From Dryomyza anilis (taxonomy: Eukaryota; Arthropoda; Insecta; Diptera; Dryomyzidae): a stretch of 64,000 bases of DNA. The stretch covers positions 69,671,333-69,735,332 of the forward strand of contig OX638135.1 in NCBI GenBank assembly GCA_951804985.1, given 5' to 3'. Positions 23,873 to 35,904 of this stretch are shown here, piece after piece (within the stretch, counting starts at the first letter, position 1; each line of letters starts with the position of its first letter). The notes under the pieces were generated by a model, which worked only from the letters and a program-made list of their open reading frames with translations, was not told where the DNA came from and searched no databases. The translations under genes were made by a program, and so were the position numbers.

Positions 23873-24436
23873 AACCAGTTGGGAAGGTTAGATCACATGG
23901 GAAATTTTAAAGTAGGTGTAATTATGATAGTTAGGATTATCAAAATTATAGTCGGTCTAAGCCGACTATAAATACCCTACACATATGTGTGGTTACCATT
24001 CAAAGTGATATATAGGTCACCAGGGTATACGAATCCTGAAAATAACTACAAACATTCAATCGCTGAAGAATTTCCATTCATTTGATACCCATATTTACAA
24101 ATGGGTAGGTGTACCGAATTTCGATTTTTTTTTTTTGTGAACCACAAGTCTTTTCGCCGGAAAACATTATTATCATGTATTTGAGCATGATGTCAATATA
24201 TATTTGACCAACAAAGTTTACCTAAGCACGTATACATAAAAATTGATCTTTATATGTACATTTTATATGTGGTATTTGAACATAAGTGGTCGGATCATAG
24301 GTCACCATGGACCGATCTCGCCAATTTTTTCGCACATACAGCGTAGGTATATTAGTAATCTAAGTTATAAGTTTCATTTATCTAGCTCTTCAATTTTAAA
24401 AGTCTTAGGGATTTCAACAGACAGACGGACGGACAG

Positions 24437-24471
<35 letters not shown>

Positions 24472-24601
24472 GACAGACGGACATCGCTAAATCGACTCAG
24501 GAGGTCATGCTGGTCAAGAATATATATACTTTTCCATACCGGAGATGCTTTCTTCTGGGTGTTACAAACGGCGTACCTACACTCTTAGTGTAGGGTATAA
24601 A
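23873..24601 (+). repeat. Dispersed repeat family R, plus copy 1
   Basis: It begins AACCAGTTGGGAAGGTTAG, continues with 'atcacatggg', 'atagtcggtctaag', 'taccctacacatatgtg' and 'gcacatacagcgtaggtat', and ends 'cttagtgtagggtataaaa'. It is alignable nearly end to end with 53,227-54,362 and 57,081-57,744, and in reverse complement, at its ends, with 9236-10,412, 34,150-34,830 and 43,107-43,952. Confidence 0.8.
24418..24482 (+). repeat. (GACA/GACG)n microsatellite inside family R
   Basis: About 15 tetranucleotide units of gaca and gacg, expanded relative to the other copies (three to five units at 54,221-54,232 and 57,595-57,608). Confidence 0.9.
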
Positions 24602-24603
24602 AA

Positions 24604-25118
24604 AGGGTTTTGTTGACTTTTTCAAGTGTTGTCGAGATATGCATTGATCAATTTTTGTTTTATTTTTTGCCCACTCTTTCCAGAGATACAGTGGCTCAAA
24701 GTTACAAAAAATGGCCCAAAAATCACTTATGTATGGTTGTTTAAATTTAAATATCTCGTAAACTAGAAATGCTAGAAACTCTATTGATGGCTCCTTTTTA
24801 ATAGAACAAGCTTTCAGAAAAATTAAGTTGTAACTTCTAAACGTGAACATGTGGTCCGTGGTCATTATCCTTGAACTTCAAAATTGATGTCCTCAAAAGG
24901 GACCCTTTTTAAAATTCTGAAAACGAGCCATCAACGGAGTTTCTAGTATTTCTACATTAAGAGATATTGAAATATGAACAACCATATAAAAGTGATTTTT
25001 GGCACATTTTTTGTAAATTTGAACCACTGGATCCCTGAAAGTGGGGCGAAAAAATAAAACAAAAATTGATCAATGCATATCTCGATACCCTTTATCAGTT
25101 GTGCAAATTTCATTGCAA
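24604..25118. mobile_element. Inverted-repeat element, family C copy 1
   Basis: The left arm (about 24,630-24,800: 'gagatatgcattgatcaatt', 'cagtggctcaaagtt', 'aaatatctcgtaaact') returns reverse-complemented at about 24,930-25,090 around a ~130-bp centre. A second, larger copy is at 46,660-47,625 and a fragment at 10,848-10,985. No coding capacity. Confidence 0.8.
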
Positions 25119-25120
25119 TC

Positions 25121-25175
25121 GAAGAAGATGAAGATATATATATCTTCATCAGATATATATATCTTCATCTTCTTC
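25121..25175. repeat. Perfect 24-bp-arm hairpin, 7-nt loop
   Basis: 25,121-25,144 (gaagaagatgaagat...) and 25,152-25,175 are exact reverse complements separated by TTCATCA. It lies at the edge of a TA array. Confidence 0.95.
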
Positions 25176-25178
25176 GAA

Positions 25179-25918
<740 letters not shown>

Positions 25919-26530
25919 ATACGTTTTACGAAGTTTCTTATTTAGCGAGTGGATTACCTATTTTATTTACGACGGATACGTTAAACAACGACTTTTTTCT
26001 TTTACAATATTGAAAACTTGTATTTATTATTACAGAGTTACATATGTATATTTTAAGTTTGTTGCCTTTCGAATATTTTCTTCTTTTTTATCTCTCTCTT
26101 TTTCTCTTTAGGTTCAGTGCCAATCAAAATGATGCAGAAATAACTGATGGACAGCGGTGAGTTATGATGGTGATGGTTGATAATGAGATGAAATAATGAA
26201 ATGAGAGTAAATGTTTTTGTGGAGTGAATGTTTGCGTTCTGGAATGAGTTCCTAATTAAAACTACTAATAATTCCTAAATTTCCATGGCAATTACAATAG
26301 TATGTAATTTAAATAACAAATGTGTACAATAATTAACTTTGACCGATTTTATATCGGTCACAATTTCTATCGGAATTCTCCACATAAAAACAGTAACACA
26401 TCCAATATCACACCTGTCCCCATCAACCCCCAGTCCATCTCAATATTTTATTTATTATTTCACCTGTCTATTTTTTATATTTTTACTATTTTACTTATTA
26501 TTTTTATTAAATATATTATTACAAATAAAT
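25919..26530. other. AT-rich sequence around the candidate exon
   Basis: Apart from the splice-flanked 45-nt block, nothing is recognised. It could be intron. Confidence 0.4.
26112..26156 (+). other. Candidate 45-nt host exon
   Basis: A long pyrimidine tract (26,078-26,109) ending in TTTAG is followed by 45 nt (gttcagtgccaatcaaaatg...) and then GTGAGTT, a near-consensus 5' splice site. The length is divisible by three and one frame is open (phase 1: FSANQNDAEITDGQ). No flanking exons were recognised. A chance match of splice signals is quite possible. Confidence 0.3.
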
Positions 26531-27333
26531 AATATCGTTACCGTTCATGCCAAAGGGGCGAATGTGCATTTTTAAAAAGTTTGGGAAATCAAATTTTAAA
26601 GTTTGAAGTGGTTTAAAAATTGGCAAAATTTATATTTTTTCAATTTTTTCTGTTATGTTGGTTTTTTTTGTAAATTATTATAACGTATATAAAATATCTT
26701 TATATTTGGAAAACTGGACCTACTGAATTATAAAAACGGATTTTGTGAGGCTATATCCTGATCAAAACGCAAATATTTTTGTTTTTTATGCTATAATTTT
26801 TTATTAAAGCAATATAAAATAGTAATGTAAAAGTGTTTAATGCACCTATCTATTGGTATCACTAATTAAAAATATTTCTAAAACATTAATTTGCCATTTG
26901 TTATTTGCAGGAAAAATGTTCGATAGGTGCTTTGAAAACAAACAATAAATGCCTTTACACCACTATTTTATCTTATACCAATAAAGAGTTATAGCAAAAA
27001 AAGAAAAGATTCACCCTTTTGGCATGACAGGATTTTCTATTTTTCCAATTTCTTCGTTTTTTTGCTATAATTTTTGATTGGTGCAAGATAAAATAGTGAT
27101 GATATAATAGTGTTTTTAAAGCATCTATCGATTGGCATCATTATTTAAAAATATTTTGTTATGGCGAAAAAACGAAAAGAATCGCCCTTTTGGTTTTGTC
27201 TTTTGTGACTAGTAATATCCAACAAAATTACACGCAATTTTGGCACAGCATATTTGAGGATAAATTACATTGAAAAATGTAAAAAAAACTCATATGTCAA
27301 AAATTGCACATTCACCCCTTTGGGTGACGATAT
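26531..27333. mobile_element. Inverted-repeat element, about 0.8 kb
   Basis: The left end carries CCAAAGGGGCGAATGTGCA (26,550) and the right end its reverse complement TGCACATTCACCCCTTTGG (27,306-27,324) with one mismatch. Subterminal inverted copies of 'tgctataattttt' and 'cacccttttggcatgac' recur inside (26,790-27,010, 27,060, 27,180). No ORF. Exact ends and target duplication not resolved. Confidence 0.7.
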
Positions 27334-28354
27334 AACATAATTAATATACCAGACGAATTATAGCAGTGATTATAAACATTAATTGTGAATAAAACTAAAT
27401 AAAATTAATTTTCCTCTATTAAGAACAATTGCACTGATACAATAGCTGCCTGCCTTTCATACTTTTTTGTTCCGGATCAAAGCAATTGTGAAAACAACGA
27501 TATGGCTCAAATTTAATAATACATAAACCTTTCTTCTTAATATATGAAAAGTTTGGCTCCTTGGTATGTCATTTCAAATTATAATATTTTAAATAAATTA
27601 AAAGAAAAATAAGCATCTGCAATTATGATGGTTGAAAATACCACGCCGACAAAACCAATATGTAGGAATGATGGCTATAGTCACTTATTTGACACTTTTT
27701 TTCAATGTTTATCTTTCTCACCCCCTAGGATTGTTTATTAGGACCAGGACTCAGATAGAACCGGAACGGTTTAATTTTTATAGAACCGGACCCAAAAATG
27801 GGTCTTTTTCAATAAAAAAATTAGTCCTCTTTGATGCATACCTCAGGTCCTATTAAGGGAATTTTAAAAATTGGTACCCACATATTATTTGTGTTCTTTT
27901 AGGCATATTTTGAATAAAATGAAAATAAGTCTGACTTTAAATCCAACGCTTACCAACCCATAGAATGCTCAAAAACGTGTGAGGACCGTTCTTAACCTAA
28001 AAAGTTGAAATTTATAATATGTATAGTATTAGACACGAAAACTATGGAAAACTCGGAACTTCGAATTTTGTACGCTAGAGAGCGCATTTACTGTTTATGA
28101 ACCCTCTAAAGGGCCTTCTTAATCTGGAAAATTAAAATAAAGAAATATATAGTATTAGACAAATTCCGAACTTTGAATTTTGTCGACTAGACTCTCTGAA
28201 GTGCGTTCTTCACATAAAAAAAAATAAATTTAAAACATGTATAGTTTTGGACAAACGAAAAAAAAAACTGAAATTTAATTTTTATACAAAGTGCAGTTCT
28301 CGTATTTGAACACTGTAGTCTCTACAGCCTATACGAACTTGCTGCAACACAACT
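27334..28354. repeat. Non-coding, with degenerate ~110-bp tandem units
   Basis: From about 27,990 to 28,255 a unit containing 'atagtattagac', 'cgaa(c/t)ttcgaattttgt' and 'ccttcttaa(t/c)ctgg' repeats about three times with heavy divergence. 27,334-27,990 shows nothing recognisable. Confidence 0.5.
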
Positions 28355-28572
28355 ACAGTAATTGACAAAAATTAAACTTGGTGCAGTTTTTGCTGCTTGC
28401 CTTCTCGTCACTTTGTGCAGAACAGAATTCGCATTTTGTTCATTATACAAAGCAAAGATAAAGGTTTAGCTAAGCACAAACTGCATACAAGACCACTGAT
28501 GAGGAAGCTTGGCTGCTTCCGAAACAGCTGTACGGTCGGCCAACAAGTTTTTGGTTTTTTGTCAATTACTGT
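28355..28572. repeat. 17-bp perfect inverted repeat enclosing the ribozyme motif
   Basis: ACAGTAATTGACAAAAA (28,355-28,371) and its exact reverse complement (28,556-28,572) bracket the hammerhead motif. This may mark the ends of a small ribozyme-bearing unit. Confidence 0.8.
28478..28550 (+). ncRNA. Type I hammerhead ribozyme motif
   Basis: All core elements occur in order: CTGATGA (28,496-28,502), stem II GGAAGC / GCTTCC (28,503-28,508 / 28,515-28,520) with loop TTGGCT, GAAA (28,521-28,524), and a minimal self-complementary stem III ACAG/CTGT (28,524-28,531) giving U16.1 and A as H17. Predicted cleavage is after 28,532. Stem I pairs GACC (28,491-28,494) with GGTC (28,534-28,537). After an internal loop AAACT (28,478-28,482) pairs with AGTTT (28,546-28,550). 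Pair 1.1:2.1 is C-A, which should weaken cleavage. Short stem III and stem I with an internal loop are typical of the ribozymes of Penelope-like elements, but no Penelope protein was found nearby. Confidence 0.7.
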
Positions 28573-28949
28573 TGTTGTTTTTTGAACCAGAGCAAAATAC
28601 ATATTGCATTTGGTAGACCTAGAGCCCGACAAATTAGTTTTTGCATATCATATAATAATATGTATTTATTATAAATGTTCATAACTACTATTATATTTTT
28701 AAAGAATTTATTTATGGTTTTTTAGTACATATTTTTTAAAAGCTTGTATTTAAAAAGTTTTTTTTTTTTAATTGGGTCGGCAAATTTTCTCATCTATTTT
28801 TATACACATTGATTGACATACAATTTTTTTTTTTTTGGATTTTTGACAAATACTTCATTCACTTATTTTAATTAATGTTATTATTATGTTAATGTTGACT
28901 TTTTACTTACGTTCAAGATATTGGCAAACTATGGTTCAGAATAAATTAG
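28573..28949. other. AT-rich, nothing recognised
   Basis: Poly-T tracts and TA-rich sequence only. Confidence 0.5.
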
Positions 28950-29147
28950 CTTGACCCGTGCACGACTCGTGCCAAGATTTTGTGAATTCGAAGATATGGA
29001 GCGATTTTATTAATATAAAAAAAATTTTAATTATTTATATCAGGGGCCCGTGCTTCGCTTTTTGTGGGTTTTATAAATGTATTAACAACAAAAAATCCTC
29101 CGCCAAAACAACTTTTCTCAAAGACAATTTTTTCTCAGACTGCGCAT

Positions 29148-29397
29148 CCCCGTAGAATTCTTCCCAGTAGAATATTTCGCCGTAGAATTCTTCCCAGTAG
29201 AAATCTTCGCCGTAAAATCCTTCTCCATAGAACGCTTTCCCGTAGAATTCTTCCCGGTAGAATTCTTCCCGTAGAATTCTTCCTTGTAGAATTCTACCTT
29301 ATAGAATACTTCCCGTAGAATTCATCCAGGTAGAATTGTTCCCGGTAGAATTCTTTCCCGTAGAATTCTTCCCTGTAGAGTTTTTCCCAGTAGAAGT
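29148..29397 (+). repeat. Minisatellite 1, ~17-18-bp unit
   Basis: About 14 units of CCCGTAGAATTCTTCCC-like sequence, many retaining GAATTC. Confidence 0.9.
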
Positions 29398-29689
29398 TTT
29401 AGTGTGGTGAATTTTTAGTGTGATGAGTTTCAGTGTGGTGAATTTTATTGTGGTGAGCTTTATTGTGGTGAATTTTTATGTAGTGAATTTCATTGTGATA
29501 AGTTTTAGTGTAGTGAATTTCAGTGTGGTGAGTTTTAGTGTGGTGAATTTTAGTGTGGTGAGTTTTAGTGTGGTGAGTTTTAGTGTGGTGAGTTTTAGTG
29601 TGGTGAATTTTAGTGTGGTGAATTTTAGTGTGGTGAATTTTATTTTGGTGATTTTTAGTGTGGTGAGTTTTAGTGTGGTGAGTATATTT
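29398..29689 (+). repeat. Minisatellite 2, 15-bp unit
   Basis: About 19 units of TTTTAGTGTGGTGAG/A. The unit length, a multiple of three, gives a long open frame of SVVSF/SVVNF repeats; I regard it as a by-product rather than a gene. Confidence 0.9.
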
Positions 29690-30226
29690 CTCTCTATCTC
29701 TCTTTTTTTTTGTTTTTCCTTTTGTTTTGATTATAGTTTTCTGTTATTGTTTTTCTTTTTGTATTTGCTTTTGTTTTGCTTTTGCTTTAGTGCTTTTGCT
29801 TTTAATTTTTTTTTTGTATTTGAGTTTTTTGTTTCATGTTCGTAGCTGGTGAATGTGCCGAGATATATCGTATTAAAAGTTTAGGTAGTATGGGAGTTTC
29901 CACGCCTCTTTGTCTAATCCCGCCCATATATAGCCTATCATTCCTTCCAGACCATACCGCATCTGTGGTAATAATTTCAAGAAAATCGGATCAGCCGTTT
30001 AGACGGAGAAGCGGAACAAACAAACCAACAAACGGACAAACCAACAAAGAGCTTTATTATATGTATAGGATACTATACTGTGGGTCAGTCAAGAACATGC
30101 TTTACAGTCGGCTAAATTAGCCAACATCGACATAATTCTTTTCGGGTGAAAGTGGGTTCGATTAGTTATTTAATCGGGGGCCACAATGGGTCAGTGACCG
30201 CGTGAATTGCTTCAATTCATATCTGC

Positions 30227-31136
30227 TTAATGGGTGCAAACTTTTATGGTGTTCGTATGACACACAAATGTGTTGTTGTTGGTGCATTTTTCCTTGCTAA
30301 GAGATCGTGCCAAGCAATTCACGCAATAGTGGAAATTCTTCACTATGTTATATTTCTCATACAGGTTCTTCTCCTTGAACCTGGAGCAATGCGCTAAGAG
30401 ATGATCATGATGGCAAAGTTCGCATGCCATTGGGCGGGTCGAGGGTCCATATCGTCGTCCATGACAATAAGAGCGGGTAGCGAAATCTTTTTTGCTCAGC
30501 GCGTTGTTCAACACTGCCATTGTTGTCTTCAATTCTGCTGTTGAAGGATTGGGTCTCAGCAAGAATTCTTTTGTCACACATTGGCACAATATTGTGGGGC
30601 CTTGGTGCTGTCAGGAATGGGTCCTGAAACAATCCACTCAAATTCAGTCTCCTGCGCTAACAATGATTCTAACACATTATGCAGGACACCACCTCGGATA
30701 ATTTTTGGATATATATCACAGCCAATGAACATATCCACGAGTCGGGTCTTGTAGAACGCTGGGTCGGCCAGGTTAAGGCATAGGTAGGCAAATCTTTTGT
30801 TATGGTCTTAAATACAAACGCATACTTTAAAGTTGGAAGTCCATTTCGACTCCCTAACTCGCTCGTTACAAATGTGGCTCAGATCCAGGGTCTATTAGAG
30901 CGCGTGTCTCCATTGTGTTCGACGTTGTCCATTGATGTGCTGAAAATCATTATCTTAGCAACAGAATATTCGTCTCTCTTAAATCTTTGTGTGAGTGTAG
31001 GGTCAGTGGACTGTATTAGTGTCGTTAATGCATGAGTTATAACAGCTGCACTTGTACTCGGTCTTGTATTTAATTCTGAATCAGGGTTTGTGTTCAGATG
31101 TAGAAGTAATGCTGTCTTTTTCCACAACTTTGACAC
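30227..31136 (-). pseudogene. BEL/Pao relic C: protease-linker and Gag zinc-knuckle pieces
   Basis: From 31,136 downward: STSAA...THALTTLIQSTDPTLTQ and the protease approach, matching 7625-7830. Then LADPAFYKTRLVDMFIGCDIYP and LAQETEFEWIVSGPIP (30,770-30,620), the protease-RT linker. It is followed abruptly by Gag sequence (NNALSKKDFATRSY, ACELCHHDHLLAHC, HYCVNCLARS; 30,560-30,300). Gag downstream of protease shows rearrangement or two fused copies. GGGTC recurs (30,436, 30,550, 30,617, 30,738, 30,890), the minus-strand form of the family motif. Confidence 0.75.
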
Positions 31137-31159
31137 TTACACTCGCTTCTACTATTCAC

Positions 31160-31904
31160 TCTAACAAAAACTGATGGGAATTTACTACTATTATAGTTGG
31201 CAATAGATTACCTACAATTATAATAGTAAAATCCCGTCACAATAATATACAAAAAAATCACGCTAAACGTGCGTAAAATAATCATTTTTTCAATGGCGTT
31301 ATTTCTCGCTAGAAGATTAGACAAAAAGCCAGCATTTACTGGGTACTCAAAAAAAGCTCATTACTATTTTCAGTGCATGAATGAAAACTAAATTGTAAAT
31401 TTATGCCGATTTCCATCGGCGTTTTTAGTTCACTTTGAATTAGTATTGCAAAGTGAATAAAATTCCAACACAAATGAAAATGTATCCAGAAATGTCGTCA
31501 TGTTGATACTTGTCATATCCAGTGCAGGCCACTTCAGCTGTGGATCTGATTTGTAAAGCTATAGAAATTTCGGAACACTTGCATATCTGTATCGATAGAT
31601 TATCTCACACTAAATAAAATAACATAAACTAAATTACTTCATTTATATGTTTTAATTCTTAATACCGTTTAAGAAAATGCTATCCAATGACAATAAGACC
31701 TACTTTCGTTCACAGGTACATGTTTGGCAGCGAAAGAATAAGAATTACGCGAATTTCGTGAAATTATTAAAACGCACTATTTATGGCGCACATTTCAAAA
31801 ACACGCTCTGCAGCTGTTTTCGCAGTACTTATTTTAGCATGTCACCAGAAATAGCGTGAAATTGACTACTTTTATAGTAGTAATATTACAATAATTTTTT
31901 AGAG
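31160..31904. mobile_element. MITE inside BEL relic C (~745 bp)
   Basis: Left end CACTCTAACAAAAACT and right end ATTTTTTAGAGTG are inverted. Subterminal 'ttactactattatagt' pairs with 'ctacttttatagtagtaat'. It separates the protease piece of relic C from its Gag linker piece. No ORF. Confidence 0.65.
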
Positions 31905-32212
31905 TGTTTTTAATGCCGTGAGTGATTGTTGAGCAATTATTGCACAATACAAATTTTCTCATAACATCGAGTCTCTTACCCACTTTCATGGCTATGAATC
32001 TTTGGCACTCAAAGAGAGTGTGCTGGTCTTTGAATAATCTTTTCTTTTATAGTAGTAATATTACAATAATTTTTTAGAGTGTTTTTAATGCCGTGAGTGA
32101 TTGTTGAGCAATTATTGCACAATACAAATTTTCTCACAACATCTCTTACCCACTTTCATGGCTATGAATCTTTGGCACTCAAAGAGAGTGTGCTGGTCTT
32201 TGAATAATCTGC
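31869..32212. repeat. ~175-bp tandem duplication
   Basis: 31,869-32,043 repeats at 32,044-32,212 with a 5-bp deletion in the second copy. The unit joins the MITE right end to Gag linker sequence, so the duplication is younger than the MITE. Confidence 0.9.
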
Positions 32213-32890
32213 AAGAGTCGTCGTCAAATTCTCATGTGGTTAGCTTTGTAAATATGGGTCTTGGAATTGTATTGTTTGTGGGTTCGGATGCGCAATGGGT
32301 CTAAGAAATATTCATGTGATACGTATTCACATTATTTTCTCCCCAAGATTGGGGTCCAAAACTATCAAAACGACTGTGATTTGAAGTCGATGGCTTCCTA
32401 TCATCAACATCATCGAGTGTCCTATATCGGATCAGAAACACATTCAAAGTTTTCCATGATGGGACAACTAAAATATGCGTTAAAGATTTCTTAAAGTTCT
32501 CTAAGGTATTCTTGGGTAGATGTGTCCAGCATAATTATACCAGGATAGGATCCCAGCTCTATCTAGGTTATTAATTGAGCTACTTAATTCTAATGTAACT
32601 GTTGAAAAGGTTCTATAATTGTGCATTAATTTGCATCCAAATTTTCTCATATTGTTCTACGAGATTAGACCATGCTAATGAGAATCCATCGGGTAAATCC
32701 GCCGAAAAAACGGGTTGGCGTGGCGGCTTTAAAAAATAACTATATCAAACCTTATGTGTTGAATATATTGTGTCTTGAATATTTGTTGAAATTGTGTTGA
32801 TTGTGATTTGGATGCTCCATATGTCGCGTTGACGGGTGTTTGTGTTTTGGAAACTTTTAAGTTGTCGCGGAGACTTTTGGCAGTGTTGCC
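32130..32890 (-). pseudogene. BEL/Pao relic C: Gag and 5' leader pieces
   Basis: 32,150-32,300 is the reverse complement of the Gag zinc-knuckle linker (as at 7290-7440 and 20-100). 32,560-32,700 matches 130-260 of relic A. 32,740-32,890 matches the leader ('gtgttgattgtgattt', 'gtcgcg'). Relics A and C share the same internal jump from Gag start to linker, so they may derive from one deleted subfamily. Confidence 0.65.
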
Positions 32891-33064
32891 AACTTTTCAA
32901 AAGTAAAACACAACAAATCGAAGTAAGATACCTGTTTGTTAAGCAAAACCCACCGTTTTTATACATTTTTAAAATTTGTATACAGGATTTGTTCACAATA
33001 ACAAATAAAATATGAATATCACATTAATATAATAATGTATTTTTTTTTACTTGACAAACATGAT

Positions 33065-33428
33065 CTGTAGCGCGATTCCGTAACACCATAACGATAATAT
33101 TCGATATCGCTAACTACCGACAATTGTCGCTTGCCATAGCGATCGTTATGAAAAAAGTGATTCCCTAACTTTCAATGCATTGTATGTAGACAAATAAATT
33201 CGGAACGATTTTTAAAAATCGTTTAAATCGTTGAAAAGTAAGTTCGCTAACAACCAAAAAATGTTCAACGCTATCGTATCGACAATTTTCGGTAAATTCT
33301 TAACGATGACAGCTGACGATAAATATCACAGCGAACTGCGTACGGAATACCTCTTAACAATATTTGTCGTTAAATTTAGTTCCCGATATCGATTTTTGTC
33401 GATACGGAGTAAGGGAATCGCGCTACTG
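33065..33428. mobile_element. MITE, 364 bp
   Basis: Terminal inverted repeats C(T/A)GTAGCGCGATTCC occur at both ends. The interior is rich in 'cgata/tatcg' palindromes. The 8-bp flanks (aacatgat / gccatgaa) agree at only five positions, so a hAT-type target duplication is possible but unproven. Confidence 0.65.
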
Positions 33429-34149
33429 GCCATGAATATGTATTTCTTAACTCTTCTGCACAAATTGAATAAAAATGATCACTTTTTTCTGGAATATAAC
33501 GATTTTAGTTATTTAAAAATATTTTCATTGAGTGTATAAAATATGTATTTTTATGTTATTTTATATATTCATTTTTCTTTCAAGTAATTGAAGAAAATTT
33601 AATAAAAGACAGAAAGTGTTTCGTTGAATTTTAATTCTTAAATTCAATTCGAGAAAAATGCGATTCAGTGTGGCATCGGTTCAAGTTTTTTTTGTTTCTC
33701 GATTATTCTTAATTTTATTCGAATTTAATTTTATTCGAACATATCGAACATTGTAGAAGTCATCAACTACATTTAAAACATTTTAATAATAGTTTTACAA
33801 AAATACTTTTGTATCCGATGGTTTCTAATCTATTAGACCGACATTGGCATACATTAATGAGAACATGGTATTTAAATGGTTTTAATTTGTATAGTATTAA
33901 CAAAAATATAATTAAAAATAAGTCTTACCACCTTGAAGATATGCATATTGTAGAAAATGCTTTTCTTATTTTATTTAAATACCAAGTTACAGATTTAAAT
34001 GAATAGAAAACATAACGAAATGCACTAAAAACCTACAATTACCTCTGTATTGATGTTCAAGAAAAAGTTATACAATATAAAAAGTATAATTTCATTATTT
34101 AATTTTACTAAATTTTTAATAAAAATTGAAATAATCCATAGATCAAATA
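33429..34149. other. AT-rich, nothing recognised
   Basis: No domain-bearing frame and no clear repeat. Confidence 0.5.
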
Positions 34150-34830
34150 TTCTGTCTGTCCGTCTTGCTGTCTTGCTGTCCGAATACAGAATAACTTGAA
34201 AAATACTGATCAGAATGCGATGAAATTTCTTCTCAATATATTTTAGCCAAAAGTAGGAACTGAGTTTGAAAATGAGCCAAATCGGTCAACGGACACGCCC
34301 ACCTCCCATACAAGTCACTTTTTTATAACTCTTTCGGAACTAATAACTCGAAAAGTATTCAAGGTATAGTTAAAAAATTTAAAAAGTATTTTTAAAATTC
34401 ATCTATAAATATGTGGTCCAAAAATGGGCGTGATCCGCCCACTTTTTTTTCATTATTTCCCGGGTTTTCATAGTGGAAATTTGATCCGTAAATTATTAAA
34501 ATCAAATCTATGAAATATTAGCCTATCAAAATTTTAAATATAGGCGTGGTCCGCCCAATTATATTTTTCAATTTTTTTTTTAGTTTTTTATACTTTATAT
34601 AAATTTTTAAATTTATGGGGATATAAGACGTTAATTTCTGATATATGAATAATATTCTGAGGGTGGGGAGGTTCAGCATAATTAAAAGGTCTGCAATTAA
34701 ATATCCCACATTTATATCCCCACCAAAGGTGTAGGGTATTCCATAGTCGGGCTCGACCGACTATAAAAATCCGCCCCATGTGACCGAACTTACCCATGTG
34801 ACCTAACTTTCCCAACTCGTTTTTTTTTTG
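34150..34830 (-). repeat. Dispersed repeat family R, minus copy
   Basis: It contains 'ctgtctgtccgtcttgctgtc', 'atgagccaaatcggtcaa', 'cctcccatacaag', 'gtgtagggtattccatag' and ends 'gacctaactttcccaactcg'. It is truncated at its left side relative to 43,107-43,952. Confidence 0.75.
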
Positions 34831-35904
34831 ATTTCTCTAATTTTCGAATGACATTAATCAGCCATTATAAATTGATAAAAATAATTTGTTATTACCATGT
34901 GGTTCTATATTTATTAATTAAGGTCCAGTTTCAGTGAAAGTTTAAACTTAGCTTAAATAAATATTTTAAAAGTCAGATACATAGACAATTAGTATTCATT
35001 TAATATGAAATTTTAAATATATGTGAAATATTGACTATAATGTGACTGAAAAAATATATCATATTAAACAAATTAATTAAATTAAACTTAGTTTAAAATA
35101 GTACTGAAAATGGGCAATATATGCAGATTAAAAATATTTTGAATAGGAGAAAACTGTTTCGAAAATTAAATTTAACCATTAAAAGACCTGTATAAACAAA
35201 TGTGCAATTGTAAATATATATTATTTTCGAATTTATTTATTTTTTAATTTTGATCATTTTTTTACTACATTTTTGTCATTAATATTTTTAGTTTCGAAAT
35301 TTTAAATTTCCAACAATCGCAATCTTTAAAATACTGAAAACTATCAGCCGAATCATGAACAAATTTTCCCCAAATATTTTCACAATTAGGAATTTTGGTA
35401 TCACAGTGAATTTCGAATATGGGAAAATAATTCACTGGAAACAGTTTCATATTATGAATTTCATTTTATAGGAAATTTTTTCCGCATAATTATTCCGACA
35501 AAAAATTCTTGAGGAAATTGAAGTTTAAAAAATTTAAGTTTTGTTATTGGTAAAACAATAAAAAAAAGTGCAGTTTTAAATACAATTTTAAGCCAAAGTT
35601 CCCAACCCATCAATACATACGAATTTTATACCATGAATTTAACATGAATTTAAACAAAAAATCGAAAAATCCACAAATTTTAACAGTTTTTATGAATTTT
35701 GTAGCAAACCCTTCAAATTTTCGTGTACCAGATCGAATTTACCGACAAAAAAAAATAATTGGACATGACATTGTTATAGGAATTATATGCTATATAAGCA
35801 AAAAAAAACTTTCAGGGGTTTTGGTAACAAGTGGAGAAGGATTTAAATAATATTAGACTTATCATCTTTTATTTGTAAGAAAGTAAAAATAATGTTCTAA
35901 AGCT
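34831..35904. other. AT-rich, nothing recognised
   Basis: A short minisatellite-like echo (tttttagtttcgaaatttta) at about 35,285 resembles 11,330. No gene found. Confidence 0.45.

Larger units (their letters stand above)
28950..30075 (+). mobile_element. Dispersed element carrying two minisatellites
   Basis: The left part has 'ggggcccgtgcttcgctttt' (29,043). The right part ends in a conserved block ('gaaaatcggatcagccgttt', 'agcggaacaaacaaac', 'agctttattatatgtatag') of a kind widespread in insect interspersed repeats. Between them lie two tandem arrays and a pyrimidine-rich tract (29,690-29,830). No transposase is seen. The layout recalls Helitron-like non-autonomous elements with internal minisatellites, but I cannot confirm the class. 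Confidence 0.5.

Noticed and set aside
24497..24865. 122-codon minus-strand gene
   Set aside because: Straddles the family R and family C repeat boundary and recurs with those repeats; shadow frame.
29148..29397. CRISPR-like array
   Set aside because: Units are contiguous, with no unique spacers, and the genome is eukaryotic.
29398..29845. Hydrophobic repeat protein (SVVSF...)
   Set aside because: Explained by a 15-bp minisatellite whose length is a multiple of three, followed by a T-rich tract.
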